Source: Streptomyces scabiei 87.22 (GTDB lineage: Bacteria > Actinomycetota > Actinomycetes > Streptomycetales > Streptomycetaceae). Taken from it: a DNA stretch of 64,000 bases. Within the stretch, counting starts at the first letter, position 1. Each line of letters begins with the position of its first letter. A program made the translations under genes and the position numbers. This document shows positions 9,427 to 17,540 of this stretch, one piece after another. Under the pieces are notes generated by a model. The model was not told where the DNA came from. It saw nothing but the letters and a program-made list of their open reading frames with translations, and did no database searches. The stretch lies in contig NC_013929.1 in the NCBI RefSeq assembly GCF_000091305.1, positions 4,650,001 to 4,714,000 on the forward strand, written 5' to 3'.

Positions 9427-9552
9427 CCGATGCGGGGCGTGTGACGACCGATGCGGGGCGTGTGACGACCGATGCGGGGCGTGTGACGGCCGATGCGGGG
9501 CGTGTGACGGCCGATGCGGGGCGTGTGACGGCCGATGCGGGGCGTGTGACGG
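9427..9552. repeat. tandem repeat, 6 x 21 bp
   Basis: Six head-to-tail copies of a 21-bp unit beginning CCGATGCGGGGCGTGTGACG. Copies 1-2 end in A and copies 3-6 in G, and a degenerate partial unit precedes them. It lies 35 bases after the crp stop. Because 21 is a multiple of three, both strands stay open across it, giving a DAGRVTA heptad on the plus strand and a SHAPHRP heptad on the minus strand. The rest of the 9392-9773 gap shows no convincing gene. Confidence 0.95.
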
Positions 9553-9773
9553 CCGGAGTTTCGCAGCACCGGCCAGGTCGCACGGCCGTTCGTACGCCGC
9601 GGGCAGGACCGTCGGTACGTCGATGGGGCTCGTCTCGTTCGCGAGGCGGGCCCGTTTCGTTGTGCCCTCACCACTCCGCCGCCCCGCCACCCGCCGGTTC
9701 CGGTCTCGGGGAACCGGAGCCCCGCCCGGAAAACGACCTGCACCCCGGACTCTTCTCGCCGCACAGTGGCCGT

Positions 9774-10601
9774 GTGGCCGGAACGGGGAGCGCGAGAGGG
9801 CTGGACAGCCGCGGGTACATCGAGCGGGAGGGGGCCTTGGGGCGGGTCGGCGAGACGTTCGCGCCGGTGGTCGCGGCGGCCCGGGAGCGGATCGTGGCGG
9901 TGTTCGCGGGACGGCTGCACAGTGCGTACCTCTACGGGTCGATCCCCCGGGGTACGGCCCGTCCGGGGCGCAGTGACCTCGATCTGCTTCTGGTGTTGCT
10001 CGGGGAGCCCACGGAGGCCGACCGGACGGCGGCCCGGTCGCTGGACGCCGCTCTGGACGCGCGCTTTCCCCAGATCGACGGGGCGGGGACCCTCCTCGTC
10101 GGCCGGGCGCAGGTGTTGAGCGACCTGGAGAGGTACGACCTGGGCTGGTTCCTGGCCTGTCTGTGCACGCCTCTCCTGGGCGAGGACCTCGCGGAGCGGC
10201 TGCCCCGCTACCGGCCGGACTCCCTCCTCGCCCGGGAGACGAACGGCGACCTGGCGCTGCTCCTGCCGCGCTGGCGCACGCGGGTCGCGGAGGCCGCCGG
10301 CGACGACGCCCGGCGGATGCTCGTCCGGGGTTGTTCCCGGCGGCTCGTCCGTACCGGTTTCACCCTCGTGATGCCGCGGTGGAACGGCTGGACCAGCGAT
10401 CTGCACGAGATGGCGCAGGCGTTCGGCGCGTACTACCCCGGGCGGGCCGCCCAGATGCGCGCGGCGGCGGCGGCCGGATACGAGCCGGGTGCCGATGCCG
10501 GGGTACTGCGGACGTATCTCGACGACCTCGGGCCCTGGCTGGCCGAGGAGTACACGCGCGTGCACGGAATCAAGGCGCCACGGCCCGGCGGCCACCCATG
10601 A
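9774..10601 (+). CDS. nucleotidyltransferase-domain protein (DNA polymerase beta fold)
   Basis: A protein of about 275 residues with an N-terminal nucleotidyltransferase core. LYGSIPRGTARPGRSDLDLLLVL carries the GS and DxD metal-binding motif of the MNT/aminoglycoside-adenylyltransferase fold. The C-terminal half is helical with many Arg and Trp residues and looks like a HEPN-like or substrate-binding helical bundle. The start is uncertain: GTG 9774 is the most plausible, but it has no ribosome site, and the frame stays open back through the 21-bp repeats to 9420. Function unknown; it may nucleotidylate an antibiotic, a tRNA or a protein. It lies between crp and the MBL-fold gene, a place where M. 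tuberculosis has no homologue. Confidence 0.7.
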   Translation: MAGTGSARGLDSRGYIEREGALGRVGETFAPVVAAARERIVAVFAGRLHSAYLYGSIPRGTARPGRSDLDLLLVLLGEPTEADRTAARSLDAALDARFPQIDGAGTLLVGRAQVLSDLERYDLGWFLACLCTPLLGEDLAERLPRYRPDSLLARETNGDLALLLPRWRTRVAEAAGDDARRMLVRGCSRRLVRTGFTLVMPRWNGWTSDLHEMAQAFGAYYPGRAAQMRAAAAAGYEPGADAGVLRTYLDDLGPWLAEEYTRVHGIKAPRPGGHP

Positions 10602-10795
10602 CGAGGGCGGGCGGAGTGTCTCCTGGCACGGCAGCACCCGGACCGGCGGACTGACGAACGCCCCTGGGCGGCCCTGGGAGGGGCCTCTGGGGCCTTGGAT
10701 GTCCCAGGGGCACCCGAGGCGCTGTTCGTCGGTCGCGGGGCCGGAGAGAGCCGCTCAGGCGTACGACGGGGTCGGCGACGGGGTCAGGGACGGAG

Positions 10796-11626
10796 TCAGA
10801 TCAGGCCGTGCTCGGTCAGGTACTCCAGCTGCGCCCGCACCGAGAGTTCCGCCGCCGGCCACAGGGAGGGGTCGACGTCCGCGTAGACGTGGGTGACGAC
10901 CTCGTCGGGGGTGCGGTGGCCGTTCTCGACCGCCGTCTCGACCTGGGCGAGCCGGTGGGCACGGTGGGCGAGGTAGAACTCGACGGCACCCTGGGCGTCC
11001 TCCAGGACGGGGCCGTGGCCGGGCAGGACGGTGTGGACGCCGTCGTCGACCGTGAGGGACCTGAGGCGGCGCAGGGAGTCGAGGTAGTCGCCGAGGCGGC
11101 CGTCGGGGTGGGCCACGACCGTCGTCCCGCGTCCCAGGACCGTGTCGCCCGTGAGCACGGCACGGTCGGCCGGGAGGTGGAAGCAGAGCGAGTCGGCGGT
11201 GTGCCCGGGGGTGGGTACGACCCGCAGCTCCAGACCGCCGACCGAGACGACGTCACCCGCGCCCAGCCCCTCGTCGCCGAGCCGCAGGGCGGGGTCGAGG
11301 GCCCGCACGCTCGTCCCGGTCAGTTCGGCGAAGCGGCCGGCGCCCTCCGCGTGGTCCGGGTGGCCGTGCGTGAGCAGGGTCAGCGCGACCCGTTTGCCGG
11401 CCTTCTCCGCCGTGTCGACGACCCTGCGCAGGTGGACGTCGTCCAGCGGGCCCGGGTCGATCACGACCGCCAGGTCGGAGTCCGGCTCGGCGACGATCCA
11501 GGTGTTGGTCCCGTCCAGTGTCATCGGGGACGCGTTCGGCGCGAGCACGTTGACCGCGCGCGCGGTGGCGGGCCCGGACAGGACGCCACCCCTGGGCCGG
11601 CCGGGGAGAGCTGCTGCGTCGGTCAT
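10796..11626 (-). CDS. MBL-fold metallo-hydrolase
   Basis: A 276-residue metallo-beta-lactamase-fold hydrolase. It shows the metal site THGHPDHAEG (HxHxDH), a second His in VVPTPGHTADSLCFHL, the metal-bridging Asp in LTGDTVLGRGTT and the late LPGHGPVLED motif. The architecture matches the LACTB2/glyoxalase II-like group, which hydrolyse thioesters or RNA ends rather than beta-lactams. ATG 11626 is chosen because GGAAGG lies about 9 bases upstream; an in-frame extension to 11671 is unlikely. It sits next to crp in M. tuberculosis too. Substrate unknown. Confidence 0.87.
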   Translation of the reverse strand: MTDAAALPGRPRGGVLSGPATARAVNVLAPNASPMTLDGTNTWIVAEPDSDLAVVIDPGPLDDVHLRRVVDTAEKAGKRVALTLLTHGHPDHAEGAGRFAELTGTSVRALDPALRLGDEGLGAGDVVSVGGLELRVVPTPGHTADSLCFHLPADRAVLTGDTVLGRGTTVVAHPDGRLGDYLDSLRRLRSLTVDDGVHTVLPGHGPVLEDAQGAVEFYLAHRAHRLAQVETAVENGHRTPDEVVTHVYADVDPSLWPAAELSVRAQLEYLTEHGLI

Positions 11627-11741
11627 GCGCGAGTGCCTTCCAGCGGTACGGGCGGGGTACGGGGCGTGCACGGCAGGGGGCGGGACGCGCGCGGGGGCGG
11701 GGCCCCGCCGTCCGGTCGGCCCGGCAGGGTGGTCCCGTCCG

Positions 11742-12614
11742 TCATCCGGAGTCCCCGGCGCCCGGGATCCGCTTGGTGAACTCGGCGTGGCCGGGCCAGG
11801 AGAGGACCACGTCGTCGTTGTCCGCGAGACGGGCCTCGGCGAGGACGGGGGTCAGGTCGCAGGCGGGCGCGGCGGCGAGCGCGGCGGCGGCCGTGTCGTA
11901 CTCGGCGAGCCGGCGCAGGGTCGCGATGGTGGGCGGCATCATCAGCAGGTCGCCCTTGTCGTAGCCGTCCGCCGCGTCCCCTGGCCGGATCCACACGGTG
12001 CGGTCGGCCTCCGTGGAGGCGTTGCGGGTGCGCTGCCCCTGCGGGAGCGCGGCCACGAAGAACCAGGTGTCGTAGCGGCGGGACTCGAACTCGGGGGTGA
12101 TCCAGCGGGCCCAGGCGCCCAGCAGGTCGGACCGCAGGACCAGCCCCCTGCGCTCCAGGAACTCCGCGAACGACAGCTCCCGTGCGGCCACCGCCGCGCG
12201 GTCCGCCTCCCAGTCGTCGCCCGTGGTGTCCCCGACCACGGTCTCGGGATCGGGCCCGGCGAGCAGCACGCCCGCCTCCTCGTACGTCTCCCGCACGGCC
12301 GCGCAGACGATCGCCTGGGCGTCGTCCTCGCCGACACCGAGTCTGGACGCCCACCACGCGCGCGTGGGGCCGGCCCAGCCGATCTGGTGATCGTCGTCGC
12401 GGGGGTCCACGCCACCGCCGGGATAGGCGTACGCGCCCCCGGCGAAGGCCATGGAGGCGCGTCTGCGCAGCATGTGCACGACCGGCGTGTCGGCCGTGTC
12501 CTTGAGCAGCATGACGGTGGCGGCCCGTCTGGGGGCCACCGGTGTCAGCGTGCCGGCCGCGAGTGCGCGGATGCGGTCCGGCCATTCGGGTGGGTACCAC
12601 TGCCCGTTTGCCAT
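11742..12614 (-). CDS. NUDIX hydrolase family protein
   Basis: A 290-residue NUDIX protein. The Nudix box is split by an insertion: AYPGGGVDPRDDD, then after about 25 residues CAAVRETYEEAGVLL, giving the REx2EE metal ligands. This extended arrangement resembles the Nudt19/RNase-linked group rather than MutT. The start ATG 12614 has TAGCCT 6 bases upstream, indicating a leaderless transcript. It is followed on the same strand, 115 bases downstream, by the MBL-fold gene, so the two may be co-transcribed. Substrate not predictable. Confidence 0.85.
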   Translation of the reverse strand: MANGQWYPPEWPDRIRALAAGTLTPVAPRRAATVMLLKDTADTPVVHMLRRRASMAFAGGAYAYPGGGVDPRDDDHQIGWAGPTRAWWASRLGVGEDDAQAIVCAAVRETYEEAGVLLAGPDPETVVGDTTGDDWEADRAAVAARELSFAEFLERRGLVLRSDLLGAWARWITPEFESRRYDTWFFVAALPQGQRTRNASTEADRTVWIRPGDAADGYDKGDLLMMPPTIATLRRLAEYDTAAAALAAAPACDLTPVLAEARLADNDDVVLSWPGHAEFTKRIPGAGDSG

Positions 12615-12620
12615 GGGCGG

Positions 12621-12626
12621 AGGCTA
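12621..12626 (-). promoter_or_regulatory. -10 element of the NUDIX gene, leaderless start
   Basis: On the minus strand TAGCCT lies 6 bases before the ATG at 12614, the spacing of a leaderless Streptomyces transcript. Confidence 0.45.
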
Positions 12627-12684
12627 ACTCGTCACGGGCGGATGTTCGAGTGAGCCTCCGCGGTCCCGGCGGTCCCGGCGGTCG

Positions 12685-13152
12685 CTACGCGACGGTGAGC
12701 TCCACCTGGAGTTCCACCTCGACCGGCGCGTCCAGCGGGAGGACGGCCACACCGACCGCGCTGCGCGCGTGGACACCCTTGTCGCCGAAGACGGCGCCCA
12801 GGAGTTCGCTCGCGCCGTTGAGCACGGCGGGCTGCCCCGTGAAGTCGGAGGCCGAGGCCACGAAACCGACGACCTTCACCACGCGTGCGACACGGTCCAG
12901 GTCGCCCGCCACGGACTTCACGGCGGCGAGGGCGTTCAGCGCGCAGGTACGCGCGAGTTCCTTGGCCTCCTCGGGGGTGACCTCGGCGCCGACCTTGCCG
13001 GTGACGGGCAGCTTGCCGTCCACCATGGGGAGCTGCCCGGCGGTGTACACGTACACACCGGACCGGACCGCCGGCTGGTACGCGGCCAGCGGCGGGACGA
13101 CCTCGGGCAGCCGCAGCCCCAGCTCCGCGAGCCTGGCCTCGACGGCGCTCAC
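12685..13152 (-). CDS. RidA/YjgF-family protein
   Basis: A 155-residue RidA-fold protein. Members deaminate reactive enamine/imine intermediates from PLP enzymes or act as small chaperone-like trimers. Family features are the start VEARLAELGLRLPEV, the core GVYVYTAGQLPMVDG and the end VPLDAPVEVELQVELTV-like strand. This is the longer actinobacterial type and lacks the usual RidA C-terminal Arg motif in recognisable form, so deaminase activity is uncertain. The GTG start at 13152 overlaps the stop of the DUF4177 gene by four bases (GTGA), so the two are translationally coupled. An upstream extension in this frame is a shadow. Confidence 0.87.
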   Translation of the reverse strand: MSAVEARLAELGLRLPEVVPPLAAYQPAVRSGVYVYTAGQLPMVDGKLPVTGKVGAEVTPEEAKELARTCALNALAAVKSVAGDLDRVARVVKVVGFVASASDFTGQPAVLNGASELLGAVFGDKGVHARSAVGVAVLPLDAPVEVELQVELTVA

Positions 13153-13307
13153 GGCTTGGGCCGCTTCAGGTAGGCCACCAGCTGCTCGGGGTTGTTCGGC
13201 CCGGGGACGACCTGGACGAGCTCCCAGCCGTCCTCGCCCCAGGTGTCCAGAATCTGCTTCGTGGCGTGGACGAGCAGCGGCACGGTTGAGTATTCCCACT
13301 TGGTCAT
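13149..13307 (-). CDS. DUF4177 small protein (52 aa)
   Basis: A 52-residue protein starting MTKWEYSTVPLLVHATKQ and containing the DUF4177 core DTWGEDGWELVQVVPG. It is leaderless: TAAGGT lies 7 bases upstream of the ATG. It overlaps RidA by four bases and lies divergent from the first ArsA-type ATPase gene. The same small gene sits between RidA and ArsA homologues in M. tuberculosis, so it is a true gene despite its size. The molecular role is unknown. Confidence 0.88.
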   Translation of the reverse strand: MTKWEYSTVPLLVHATKQILDTWGEDGWELVQVVPGPNNPEQLVAYLKRPKP

Positions 13308-13314
13308 GCGGCCG

Positions 13315-13320
13315 ACCTTA
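13315..13320 (-). promoter_or_regulatory. -10 element of the DUF4177-ridA operon, leaderless start
   Basis: TAAGGT on the minus strand, 7 bases before the ATG at 13307. It lies in the divergent region shared with the ArsA-type operon. Confidence 0.45.
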
Positions 13321-13582
13321 TCCGCTGCCCGGCCGCCGCCCGGCACGGGATCCGCCTCGGTCGCGGACGGGCGGTGCCGGTCGGGGCGGCCCCCGGACGG
13401 GCACGGGGACACACCCCGACCGCGTGGGGTTTCCCCTCCCCCGACTGCGTGGGTTCCCCGCCCTCCGCGCGGGGCATGACGGCAGGGACGGGCCGGGGCC
13501 GGCGGGCTGGACCGGCGCGGTCGTCGGGCGGGCGGAACAGAAGTTGTCCACAGCCTCCCGCGTATGCCGCGCGCCGACTGGT

Positions 13583-13588
13583 TAGGCT
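13583..13588 (+). promoter_or_regulatory. -10 element of the ArsA-type ATPase operon, leaderless start
   Basis: TAGGCT lies 7 bases before the GTG at 13596. The identical hexamer precedes nth and the penicillin-binding protein gene. Confidence 0.5.
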
Positions 13589-13595
13589 CGAATAC

Positions 13596-14573
13596 GTGAG
13601 CAGGCTCCAGGTCGTCAGCGGCAAGGGCGGGACCGGAAAGACCACGGTCGCCGCCGCACTCGCGCTCGCCCTCGCGACCGAGGGCAAACGCACCCTCCTG
13701 GTCGAGGTCGAGGGCAGGCAGGGCATCGCACAGCTCTTCGAGACGGAGGCACTGCCGTACGAGGAGCGGAAAATCGCGGTGGCACCCGGGGGCGGGGAGG
13801 TGTACGCGCTGGCCATCGACCCCGAACTGGCCCTGTTGGACTACCTCCAGATGTTCTACAAGCTCGGCGGGGCCGGCCGGGCCCTGAAGAAACTCGGCGC
13901 CATCGACTTCGCCACCACCATCGCGCCCGGCCTCCGGGACGTGCTGCTGACCGGAAAGGCCTGCGAGGCAGTGCGCCGCAAGGAGAAGAGCGGGCGGTTC
14001 ACGTACGACCACGTGGTGATGGACGCGCCGCCCACCGGCCGCATCACCCGTTTCCTGAACGTGAACGACGAGGTGGCGGGCCTGGCCAAGATCGGCCCGA
14101 TACACAATCAGGCCCAGGCCGTCATGCGGGTCCTGAAATCACCCGGAACGGCCGTGCATCTGGTGACGCTGCTGGAGGAGATGCCCGTCCAGGAGACGGC
14201 CGACGGCATCGCCGAACTGCGGGCCGCGCAGCTGCCGGTGGGACGGGTCATCGTCAACATGGTGCGGCCGGAGCTGCTGGACGCCGACGAGCTGGAGTTC
14301 GCGCGCACGGTGCCGCGCACGGCCGTCGCCAAGTCCCTGTCCACGGCGGGGCTGGGCGGCGCGCGGCGCGGCGGCAACGCCGAGCGTCTGGTGGAGCCGC
14401 TGCTCGCGCAGGCCGAGGAGTACGCCGAGCGGTACACCCTGGAGCACGAACAGCGGGGCGTCCTGGGTGAGCTGGGCCTGCCGCTGCACGAACTGCCGTT
14501 GCTCGCCGAGGGAATGGACCTGGCGGGCCTCTACGAACTGGCCACGGAACTGCGTCAGCAAGGAATCTCATGA
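13596..14573 (+). CDS. ArsA/Get3-family ATPase, first of a tandem pair
   Basis: A 325-residue P-loop ATPase of the deviant Walker A type (VVSGKGGTGKTTVAAAL), with the switch region VVMDAPPTGRITRF and a Get3-like C-terminal helical region. Such proteins are annotated as ion-transporting or anion-transporting ATPases, but no arsenite pump or ArsA cysteine triad is seen, so arsenic transport is not supported. The GTG at 13596 is set by the upstream TAGGCT (leaderless). The stop overlaps the start of the second ATPase (ATGA), so the products are probably made in equal amounts and may form a heterodimer. M. tuberculosis has the same pair before whiB4. Confidence 0.9.
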   Translation: MSRLQVVSGKGGTGKTTVAAALALALATEGKRTLLVEVEGRQGIAQLFETEALPYEERKIAVAPGGGEVYALAIDPELALLDYLQMFYKLGGAGRALKKLGAIDFATTIAPGLRDVLLTGKACEAVRRKEKSGRFTYDHVVMDAPPTGRITRFLNVNDEVAGLAKIGPIHNQAQAVMRVLKSPGTAVHLVTLLEEMPVQETADGIAELRAAQLPVGRVIVNMVRPELLDADELEFARTVPRTAVAKSLSTAGLGGARRGGNAERLVEPLLAQAEEYAERYTLEHEQRGVLGELGLPLHELPLLAEGMDLAGLYELATELRQQGIS

Positions 14574-16009
14574 CTCCGGACCCGGCCAACGCGCACGAGG
14601 CCACCGCACACGAGGCCACTGGACGCGAAGCGGCCCACTCCCCTGAGGGACACCGTGTGATCGGCTCGACCCGCCCCCTCGCGGTCGATCCCCTGCTGGA
14701 CGATCCGCGGACCCGCATCGTGGTGTGCTGCGGCGCCGGCGGGGTGGGGAAGACGACCACGGCGGCGGCCCTGGGGGTGCGGGCCGCCGAGCGCGGTCGC
14801 AAGGTCGTCGTGCTCACCATCGACCCGGCCCGGCGGCTCGCCCAGTCCATGGGCATCGACTCGTTGGACAACACCCCGCGGCGGGTGAAGGGCATCGACG
14901 GGGACGGCGAACTGCACGCCATGATGCTCGACATGAAGCGCACCTTCGACGAGATCGTCGAGGCGCACGCGGACCCGGACCGTGCCTCCGCGATCCTGGG
15001 CAACCCCTTCTACCAGTCGCTCTCGGCGGGCTTCGCGGGCACGCAGGAGTACATGGCGATGGAGAAGCTGGGCCAGCTGCGGGCCCGGGACGAGTGGGAC
15101 CTGATCATCGTCGACACGCCCCCGTCACGCTCGGCGCTGGATTTCCTGGACGCCCCCAAGCGGCTCGGCTCGTTCCTCGACGGGAAGCTGATCCGTGTCC
15201 TGCTGGCACCGGCGAAGGTCGGCGGGCGGGCGGGGATGAAGTTCCTGAACGTCGGCATGTCGATGATGACGGGCGCCCTGGGCAAGCTGCTGGGTGGTCA
15301 GCTGCTCAAGGACGTACAGACGTTCGTGGCCGCCATGGACTCCATGTTCGGCGGTTTCCGTACGCGCGCGGACGCCACGTACAAGCTGCTCCAGGCGCCC
15401 GGCACGGCTTTCCTCGTGGTGGCCGCGCCGGAGCGGGACGCGCTGCGCGAGGCGGCGTACTTCGTGGAGCGTCTGGCGGCCGAGGACATGCCGTTGGCCG
15501 GGCTGGTGCTCAACCGGGTGCACGGCAGCGGCGCGGCCCAGCTGTCGGCGGAGCGTGCGCTCGCCGCCGCGGAAAATCTTGAAGAGCCCGGCATTGTGGA
15601 TCAGATGGACGGGAAAGCAGTTCGTAACTCTCCCGACACGCAAGGCAGTTCAGACAGTTCAGACCGTTCCGGCAGCTCAGACCACGCAGGCAGTCCAGAC
15701 CGTGCAGGCAGTCCGGCAAGTCCGGCCAGTTCCGACTCTCCCGCCACGACCGGCACCGAGGACGGCTCCCCCGCCCCGGACCTGACCGTGGAACAGCTCA
15801 CGTCGGGCCTGCTCAGACTGCACGCCGAACGGATGCGGATGCTCTCCCGCGAGCAGCGCACCCGTGATCGCTTCACCGCGCTGCATCCCGAGGTGGCCGT
15901 GGCCGAGGTGGCCGCCCTGCCCGGCGATGTCCACGACCTGGCGGGGCTGCGCGACATCGGGGACCGGCTCGCGGCCATAAGGCCGGAGCTGCCCGTCTCC
16001 GAGGACTGA
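14570..16009 (+). CDS. ArsA/Get3-family ATPase, second of a tandem pair
   Basis: A 479-residue partner ATPase. After a His/Glu-rich N-terminal extension (NAHEATAHEATGREAAHS), the deviant P-loop is CCGAGGVGKTTTAAALG, followed by LTIDPARRLAQSMG and the switch IIVDTPPSRSALDFLD, as in ArsA/Get3. Near residues 355-395 there is a low-complexity insertion of GSSD/GSPD units that probably forms a flexible linker. The C-terminal helical part (HAERMRMLSREQRTRDRFTALHP) resembles the Get3 membrane-cargo helices. Coupled to the preceding ATPase by an ATGA overlap. Which client or membrane process it serves is unknown. Confidence 0.9.
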   Translation: MTPDPANAHEATAHEATGREAAHSPEGHRVIGSTRPLAVDPLLDDPRTRIVVCCGAGGVGKTTTAAALGVRAAERGRKVVVLTIDPARRLAQSMGIDSLDNTPRRVKGIDGDGELHAMMLDMKRTFDEIVEAHADPDRASAILGNPFYQSLSAGFAGTQEYMAMEKLGQLRARDEWDLIIVDTPPSRSALDFLDAPKRLGSFLDGKLIRVLLAPAKVGGRAGMKFLNVGMSMMTGALGKLLGGQLLKDVQTFVAAMDSMFGGFRTRADATYKLLQAPGTAFLVVAAPERDALREAAYFVERLAAEDMPLAGLVLNRVHGSGAAQLSAERALAAAENLEEPGIVDQMDGKAVRNSPDTQGSSDSSDRSGSSDHAGSPDRAGSPASPASSDSPATTGTEDGSPAPDLTVEQLTSGLLRLHAERMRMLSREQRTRDRFTALHPEVAVAEVAALPGDVHDLAGLRDIGDRLAAIRPELPVSED

Positions 16010-16529
16010 CCGGACCGACAGCCGACAGGACCGACGGCTGAGCGAACCGACGCCTGACAGGACCGATGCCTGCCTGATCGAACCTACGGCCGGCCGTCCA
16101 CGCCTGCCGCAAGCCCGCGCGCCGCCCGACCCCGCACGACGGCAGGACCGTACGACCGGAGGACCTGACGGCACTTACACAACTTCAGGGCTGCGGCACT
16201 GCAGGAGGCACAGGACCGCACGCACGACGACGGCCACCCGCACGAGGTGCACGAGTACAGACGACCGACAACGACGGTTGCCACACAACCGCATGAGCCG
16301 CCGAGGCTGCATCACTGTGTGGTGCGGCAGGCCAGGACGTCCCCTGGTCCGCCCAGTGGAGCGCTCCCGTGGCCCGTCTCCGTGGTCCGTCTCCGTAAGA
16401 CCACCAAGGCCGCACCACGGCCCGCCCGTTGATCCACGCCTCGGGGCACCCGAGAGCCGGCACACCTGCCCGACGCGCCGACACCTCAAGGGCGCCCTCG
16501 ACCGACGTGGCCCGGAGGGGCCGTCGCCG
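16010..16529. other. intergenic region between the ATPase pair and wblA
   Basis: About 520 bases in a convergent gap. The first ~80 bases hold imperfect direct repeats of gaccgacagc/aggaccgacg type units. The remaining open frames in both directions are Arg/Pro/Ala-rich without ribosome sites or recognisable domains. I see no gene or clear terminator here. Confidence 0.5.
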
Positions 16530-16868
16530 TCAGCTCACTGCCGCGTAGTTCTCGTAGATCTCGTCATCGTCGAGCGGCAGAATGCCCGCGCCACGCTCGT
16601 ACTCCGTGCGCGCGGTCTCCAGCAGCCTGCGCCAAGACGTGACGGTCGGACGCCTGCGCAGCAGTGCGCGACGCTCACGCTCCGTCATTCCTCCCCACAC
16701 GCCGAACTCGACGCGGTTGTCCAGCGCGTCCGCCAGGCACTCCGTCCGCACCGGGCAACCGGTGCACACCGCCTTGGCCCTGTTCTGCGCTGCTCCTTGA
16801 ACGAACAGTTCATCCGGATCGGTAGTGCGGCAGGCAGCCTGCGCACTCCAGTCGGTTACCCAGCCCAT
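16530..16868 (-). CDS. wblA: WhiB-family [4Fe-4S] regulator WblA
   Basis: A 112-residue WhiB-like protein. Four cysteines bind the cluster (AACRTTD, then VCTGCPVRTEC). The GVWGG turn follows, and an Arg-rich DNA/sigma-contact region RERRALLRRRPTVTSWRRLLE. The sequence and context (next to ArsA-type ATPases and a class A PBP) match Streptomyces WblA, a regulator needed for sporulation and acting negatively on antibiotic production and oxidative-stress genes; the mycobacterial counterpart here is WhiB4. ATG 16868 begins MGWVTDWSAQ and has GGGAGAGGA about 10 bases upstream. An in-frame GTG at 16925 would add 19 residues without a ribosome site. Confidence 0.95.
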   Translation of the reverse strand: MGWVTDWSAQAACRTTDPDELFVQGAAQNRAKAVCTGCPVRTECLADALDNRVEFGVWGGMTERERRALLRRRPTVTSWRRLLETARTEYERGAGILPLDDDEIYENYAAVS

Positions 16869-17289
16869 ACCGGCGCCGTCCTCTCCCGAATCGAGGCTCC
16901 CCCACGGCGGCAGCGGCATATTCACCGCCGCCAGTTGAGGACGTTACGGAAGGTGGGCACAGCGCAACACCCCCTTCGGGCCCAATCTTGAATGGCCCGA
17001 ACGGACTATGCGTAAGCGGCAGATCACCCGCGGGAGTGACCTGAGGGCATACGTGACTTTCCCGGCAGAACGGGATGGTTGACATGCGTCACAACGGACA
17101 CTGAATGACACACGAGGCGTATTCGGACACGGCACTCGAAAAAAATCGGAAGAACGTCAGAACGATTCGGGCTCGCTGGACGTACTTGATACAAGGGCCT
17201 ATGGCTGTGACAGTTGAGAGCAGCTTAGGCCAACGCCTGCGCGCGTGTCCGGCGAATGGGAACGTAGACAACCGTTCATGTTCTCTTCG

Positions 17290-17314
17290 CCTCCGCGGCA
17301 TCTCGCCGCGGAGG
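17290..17314. other. perfect 10-bp hairpin
   Basis: CCTCCGCGGC at 17290-17299 pairs perfectly with GCCGCGGAGG at 17305-17314 around a 5-base loop. It could terminate an unrecognised transcript or act as a structured leader. It has no T-run on either side. Confidence 0.5.
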
Positions 17315-17385
17315 TGCCGGCGCCATGCCGCAGAGGTGCCGACGCCATGCCGGGCCTGGTTCGGCGGCCGCCCCCACACATGCGC

Positions 17386-17429
17386 CACCCCCGTGGGGTG
17401 CGCGTTCCACCCCCGTGAGGTGGGCGTTC
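17386..17429. repeat. two 22-bp direct repeats, each with a dyad
   Basis: Units start at 17386 and 17408. The first contains the dyad CACCCC-CGT-GGGGTG; the second has one mismatch. Spacing of about two helical turns would place bound dimers on the same face of the DNA. They lie 112-155 bases upstream of the PBP start. Confidence 0.5.
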
Positions 17430-17528
17430 ACACCCGCGCCACCCCCATGGCGGACACCGGATGTCACGATCCGGCACCCGTACCCCTCTGGACCCACCGG
17501 CTCCTTCGGAACGGCCGTCGCTACGGAT

Positions 17529-17534
17529 TAGGCT
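17529..17534 (+). promoter_or_regulatory. -10 element of the PBP gene, leaderless start
   Basis: TAGGCT lies 6 bases before the ATG at 17541, with a weak TTCGGA about 18 bases further upstream as a possible -35. Confidence 0.5.
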
Positions 17535-17540
17535 GCCCTC

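Larger units (their letters stand above)
16869..17528. promoter_or_regulatory. wblA / PBP divergent intergenic region
   Basis: About 660 bases separate wblA (minus) from the penicillin-binding protein gene (plus). The region is markedly less GC-rich near 17090-17180 than its surroundings. It holds a perfect 10-bp hairpin at 17290-17314, a tandem 22-bp repeat at 17311-17354 and a pair of 22-bp dyad repeats at 17386-17429. wblA is known to be controlled by several developmental regulators, so these are reasonable operator candidates, but no individual site can be assigned. I see no convincing gene. Confidence 0.55.

Noticed and set aside
9427-9552. CRISPR-like array
   Set aside because: The units are directly adjacent without spacers, and no cas genes are present.
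9240-10637. Long minus-strand frame across the 21-bp repeats and the nucleotidyltransferase gene, with SHAPHRP heptads
   Set aside because: It overlaps two plus-strand genes with clear domains. The heptads are only the reverse reading of the tandem repeat and no domain is recognisable.
13596-16009. Arsenite efflux ATPases (ArsA) linked to the arsenic operon
   Set aside because: The pair is 7 kb away from the ars genes, lacks visible ArsA metal-site cysteines and lies in the conserved whiB block; Get3-like or unknown roles fit better.
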